This document shows, one piece after another, positions 12,352-13,520 of a stretch of DNA of 13,520 bases. The position numbers and the translations under genes are program-made. The stretch's first letter is position 1. Each line of letters begins with the position of its first letter. The DNA is from Candidatus Shapirobacteria bacterium CG10_big_fil_rev_8_21_14_0_10_48_15 (lineage in GTDB: Bacteria > Patescibacteriota > Microgenomatia > PFEM01). The stretch is taken from contig PFEM01000005.1 in the NCBI GenBank assembly GCA_002793635.1, positions 224 to 13,743 on the forward strand, read 5' to 3'. Under the pieces are notes generated by a model. That model ran no database searches. It was not told where the DNA came from and worked only from the letters and a program-made list of their open reading frames with translations.

Positions 12352-12821
12352 TTTGGCCGCTTCTGGCCCACCGCAAAGCGGGCCGCTTGACCAACCACGA
12401 TATTCTCGCCGATTTTGGCAATCGCTTCTTTGATCAGCTCGGCAATTGTTTTTTGGGGATCGCGAATATAGGGTTGTTTTAAAAAAGCGACCGGACTGGG
12501 GGCGTCCATCGCGGCTACTTGCATCGCCAGCTCGTGGGCCAATTTTTTAAATTCATCGGTGCGGGCGACAAAATCGGTTTCACAATTCAATTCTACCACA
12601 CCGGCCACTTGTCCCTGATGATGAATATAAGTCTCAATCAAACCCGCGCTAGCCCGTCTGCCGACCCGCTTCCCCGCCGCGGTCATCCCTTTTTGGCGTA
12701 GCCATTCCGCCGCTTTGCTCAAAGCGCCGTCGGTGGCTTCCAGGGCCTGGCGACAATCCATCACCCCCGCTTTAGTTTGCAAGCGCAGCTGCTTAATTTT
12801 TTGCAGGCTTATTTTCACCAT
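12348..12821 (-). CDS. tsf: Translation elongation factor EF-Ts, very short form
   Basis: EF-Ts recycles EF-Tu by releasing GDP. This 157-residue version has the N-terminal UBA-like domain (KIKQLRLQTKAGVMDCRQALEATDGALSKAAEWLRQKG) and the EF-Tu-contacting core with ELNCETDFVARTDEFKKLAHELAMQVAAM, including TDFVAR. The tail keeps QPYIRDPQKTIAELIKEAIAKIGENIVV. Compared with the compact Thermus EF-Ts (196 residues), about 40 residues between AAM and QPYIRD are missing, which removes a helical segment but leaves both conserved ends. The start ATG 12821 lies 29 bases inside rpsB, and the start fits the family alignment, so the overlap is real. An AGAGGG about 11 bases upstream is a weak ribosome site. 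It overlaps frr by 4 bases. Confidence 0.96.
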   Translation of the reverse strand: MVKISLQKIKQLRLQTKAGVMDCRQALEATDGALSKAAEWLRQKGMTAAGKRVGRRASAGLIETYIHHQGQVAGVVELNCETDFVARTDEFKKLAHELAMQVAAMDAPSPVAFLKQPYIRDPQKTIAELIKEAIAKIGENIVVGQAARFAVGQKRPK

Positions 12822-13512
12822 ACTTTTCTATGCCCTCTTTGGCCGCTGTGGCAATCGCCGCCACAATCAGGCTGATTGACCCCACCGCGTCATCATTGGC
12901 CGGAATGGGATAGCTAATCCCGTCAGGATCAGAATTGGAATCCACCATCGCCACCAATTCCAAGCCTTTTCTGATTGCCTCCCGCACCGCAATCCTTTCT
13001 TTTTGCACGTCCACCACAAACAACGCTTCCGGCGGCTTCTCCAAGCTGGCCAAACCGCCAAACAGCTTTTCCAAACGGGCAATCTCCCGATCCAGCAAGA
13101 GCCGCTCTTTTTTAGTATACTTCTTATACTCCCCTTTTTCCCGCGCCCCCTTCATTTCAATCAGCTGCTTGATGCTTTTCTGAATTTGCTCCCAATTGGT
13201 CAGAGTCCCCCCCAGCCAACGCTGGCAAACAAAAGGTAACCCCGCTTTTTGGGCTTGCTGGCGAATTACGGCTTGCGCCTGACGCTTGGTCCCCACAAAC
13301 AAAATCGTTTTGCCGGTAGCCGTCCAGTCGCGCACAAAAGCGGCCGCTTCGTCCAGACTTTTTTTGGTCTTGACTAAATCAAACACATGAACCCCGTCTT
13401 TAACCGCGTAAAGATACGACGCCATCTTGGGATTCCACCGCGCTGCCTGGTGTCCAAAATGAACCCCGGCTTCCAGCAGATCTTTAAGTGATACTTCTTG
13501 CTTTTTCGACAT
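12793..13512 (-). CDS. rpsB: Small ribosomal subunit protein uS2
   Basis: A complete 239-residue uS2, which binds the 30S subunit near the head-body neck together with bS21 and supports initiation. Hallmarks are LLEAGVHFGHQAARWNPKM (12-30), HVFDLVKTKKSLDEA, ILFVGTKRQAQ, QRWLGGTLTNW and the C-terminal VDSNSDPDGISYPIPANDDAVGSI. A coiled-coil hairpin lies around 117-150 as in other uS2. AAGGAG at 13520-13515 is a strong Shine-Dalgarno, but only two bases separate it from ATG 13512, closer than the usual 5-9, and no other start fits the family N-terminus. It is the first gene of the rpsB-tsf-frr set and overlaps tsf by 29 bases. Any promoter lies beyond the window end. Confidence 0.97.
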   Translation of the reverse strand: MSKKQEVSLKDLLEAGVHFGHQAARWNPKMASYLYAVKDGVHVFDLVKTKKSLDEAAAFVRDWTATGKTILFVGTKRQAQAVIRQQAQKAGLPFVCQRWLGGTLTNWEQIQKSIKQLIEMKGAREKGEYKKYTKKERLLLDREIARLEKLFGGLASLEKPPEALFVVDVQKERIAVREAIRKGLELVAMVDSNSDPDGISYPIPANDDAVGSISLIVAAIATAAKEGIEKYGENKPAKN

Positions 13513-13520
13513 GTCTCCTT

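Noticed and set aside
1..13520. CRISPR array, insertion sequence, integrase or phage genes
   Set aside because: No spaced direct repeats of CRISPR size and no transposase, integrase or phage structural motif were seen in any frame.

Overview
This window looks like the core of a reduced bacterial genome, most likely a member of the Candidate Phyla Radiation (Patescibacteria), perhaps Microgenomates-like. The clues are very tight gene packing with 1-, 4- and 29-base overlaps, a shortened EF-Ts, a ProRS without its large editing insertion, low use of Shine-Dalgarno sites, and short palindromes inserted inside conserved genes. TGA is used as a stop (recR, tsf, tgt and the DHH gene), which argues against the UGA-recoding lineages Gracilibacteria and Absconditabacteria. 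The lineage is an inference; no rRNA or tRNA is present to confirm it.

Every recognisable gene reads on the minus strand, so transcription runs from high to low coordinates. From the right end: rpsB, tsf and frr (translation; 11806-13512) overlap one another, followed by rseP (10569-11681). A gene-poor segment of about 710 bases (9859-10568) comes next. It holds a small Cys-containing ORF or hairpin-rich RNA on the minus strand and the only credible plus-strand ORF of the window. Then proS (8617-9858), a DHH-family phosphoesterase (7701-8543), rpsU and yqeY (6957-7622), a ybeY remnant that runs into the start of dnaX, and the recombination/replication cluster dnaX-ybaB-recR (4038-6641). A small coiled-coil protein, cysS, tgt and a Tat-type lipoprotein gene form the next overlapping group (653-4023). 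A methyltransferase gene with its own promoter runs off the left end.

The genes are mainly for translation (uS2, bS21, EF-Ts, RRF, CysRS, ProRS, TGT, YqeY) and for DNA replication and repair (DnaX, YbaB, RecR), plus membrane proteolysis (RseP). The order rpsB-tsf-frr-rseP-proS matches the widespread rpsB-tsf-pyrH-frr-uppS-cdsA-dxr-rseP-proS string with pyrH, uppS, cdsA and dxr missing.

The most unusual points are: (1) dnaX carries three 24-base palindromic elements, all in the same reading phase and each encoding V-G-(A/T)-x4-P, plus a fourth hairpin; (2) recR carries a different in-frame palindrome as a 12-residue insertion; (3) ybeY has lost its catalytic His motif exactly where dnaX begins; (4) the convergent pair of small transcription units between rseP and proS; (5) -10 boxes lying 6-7 bases before start codons, suggesting leaderless mRNAs.
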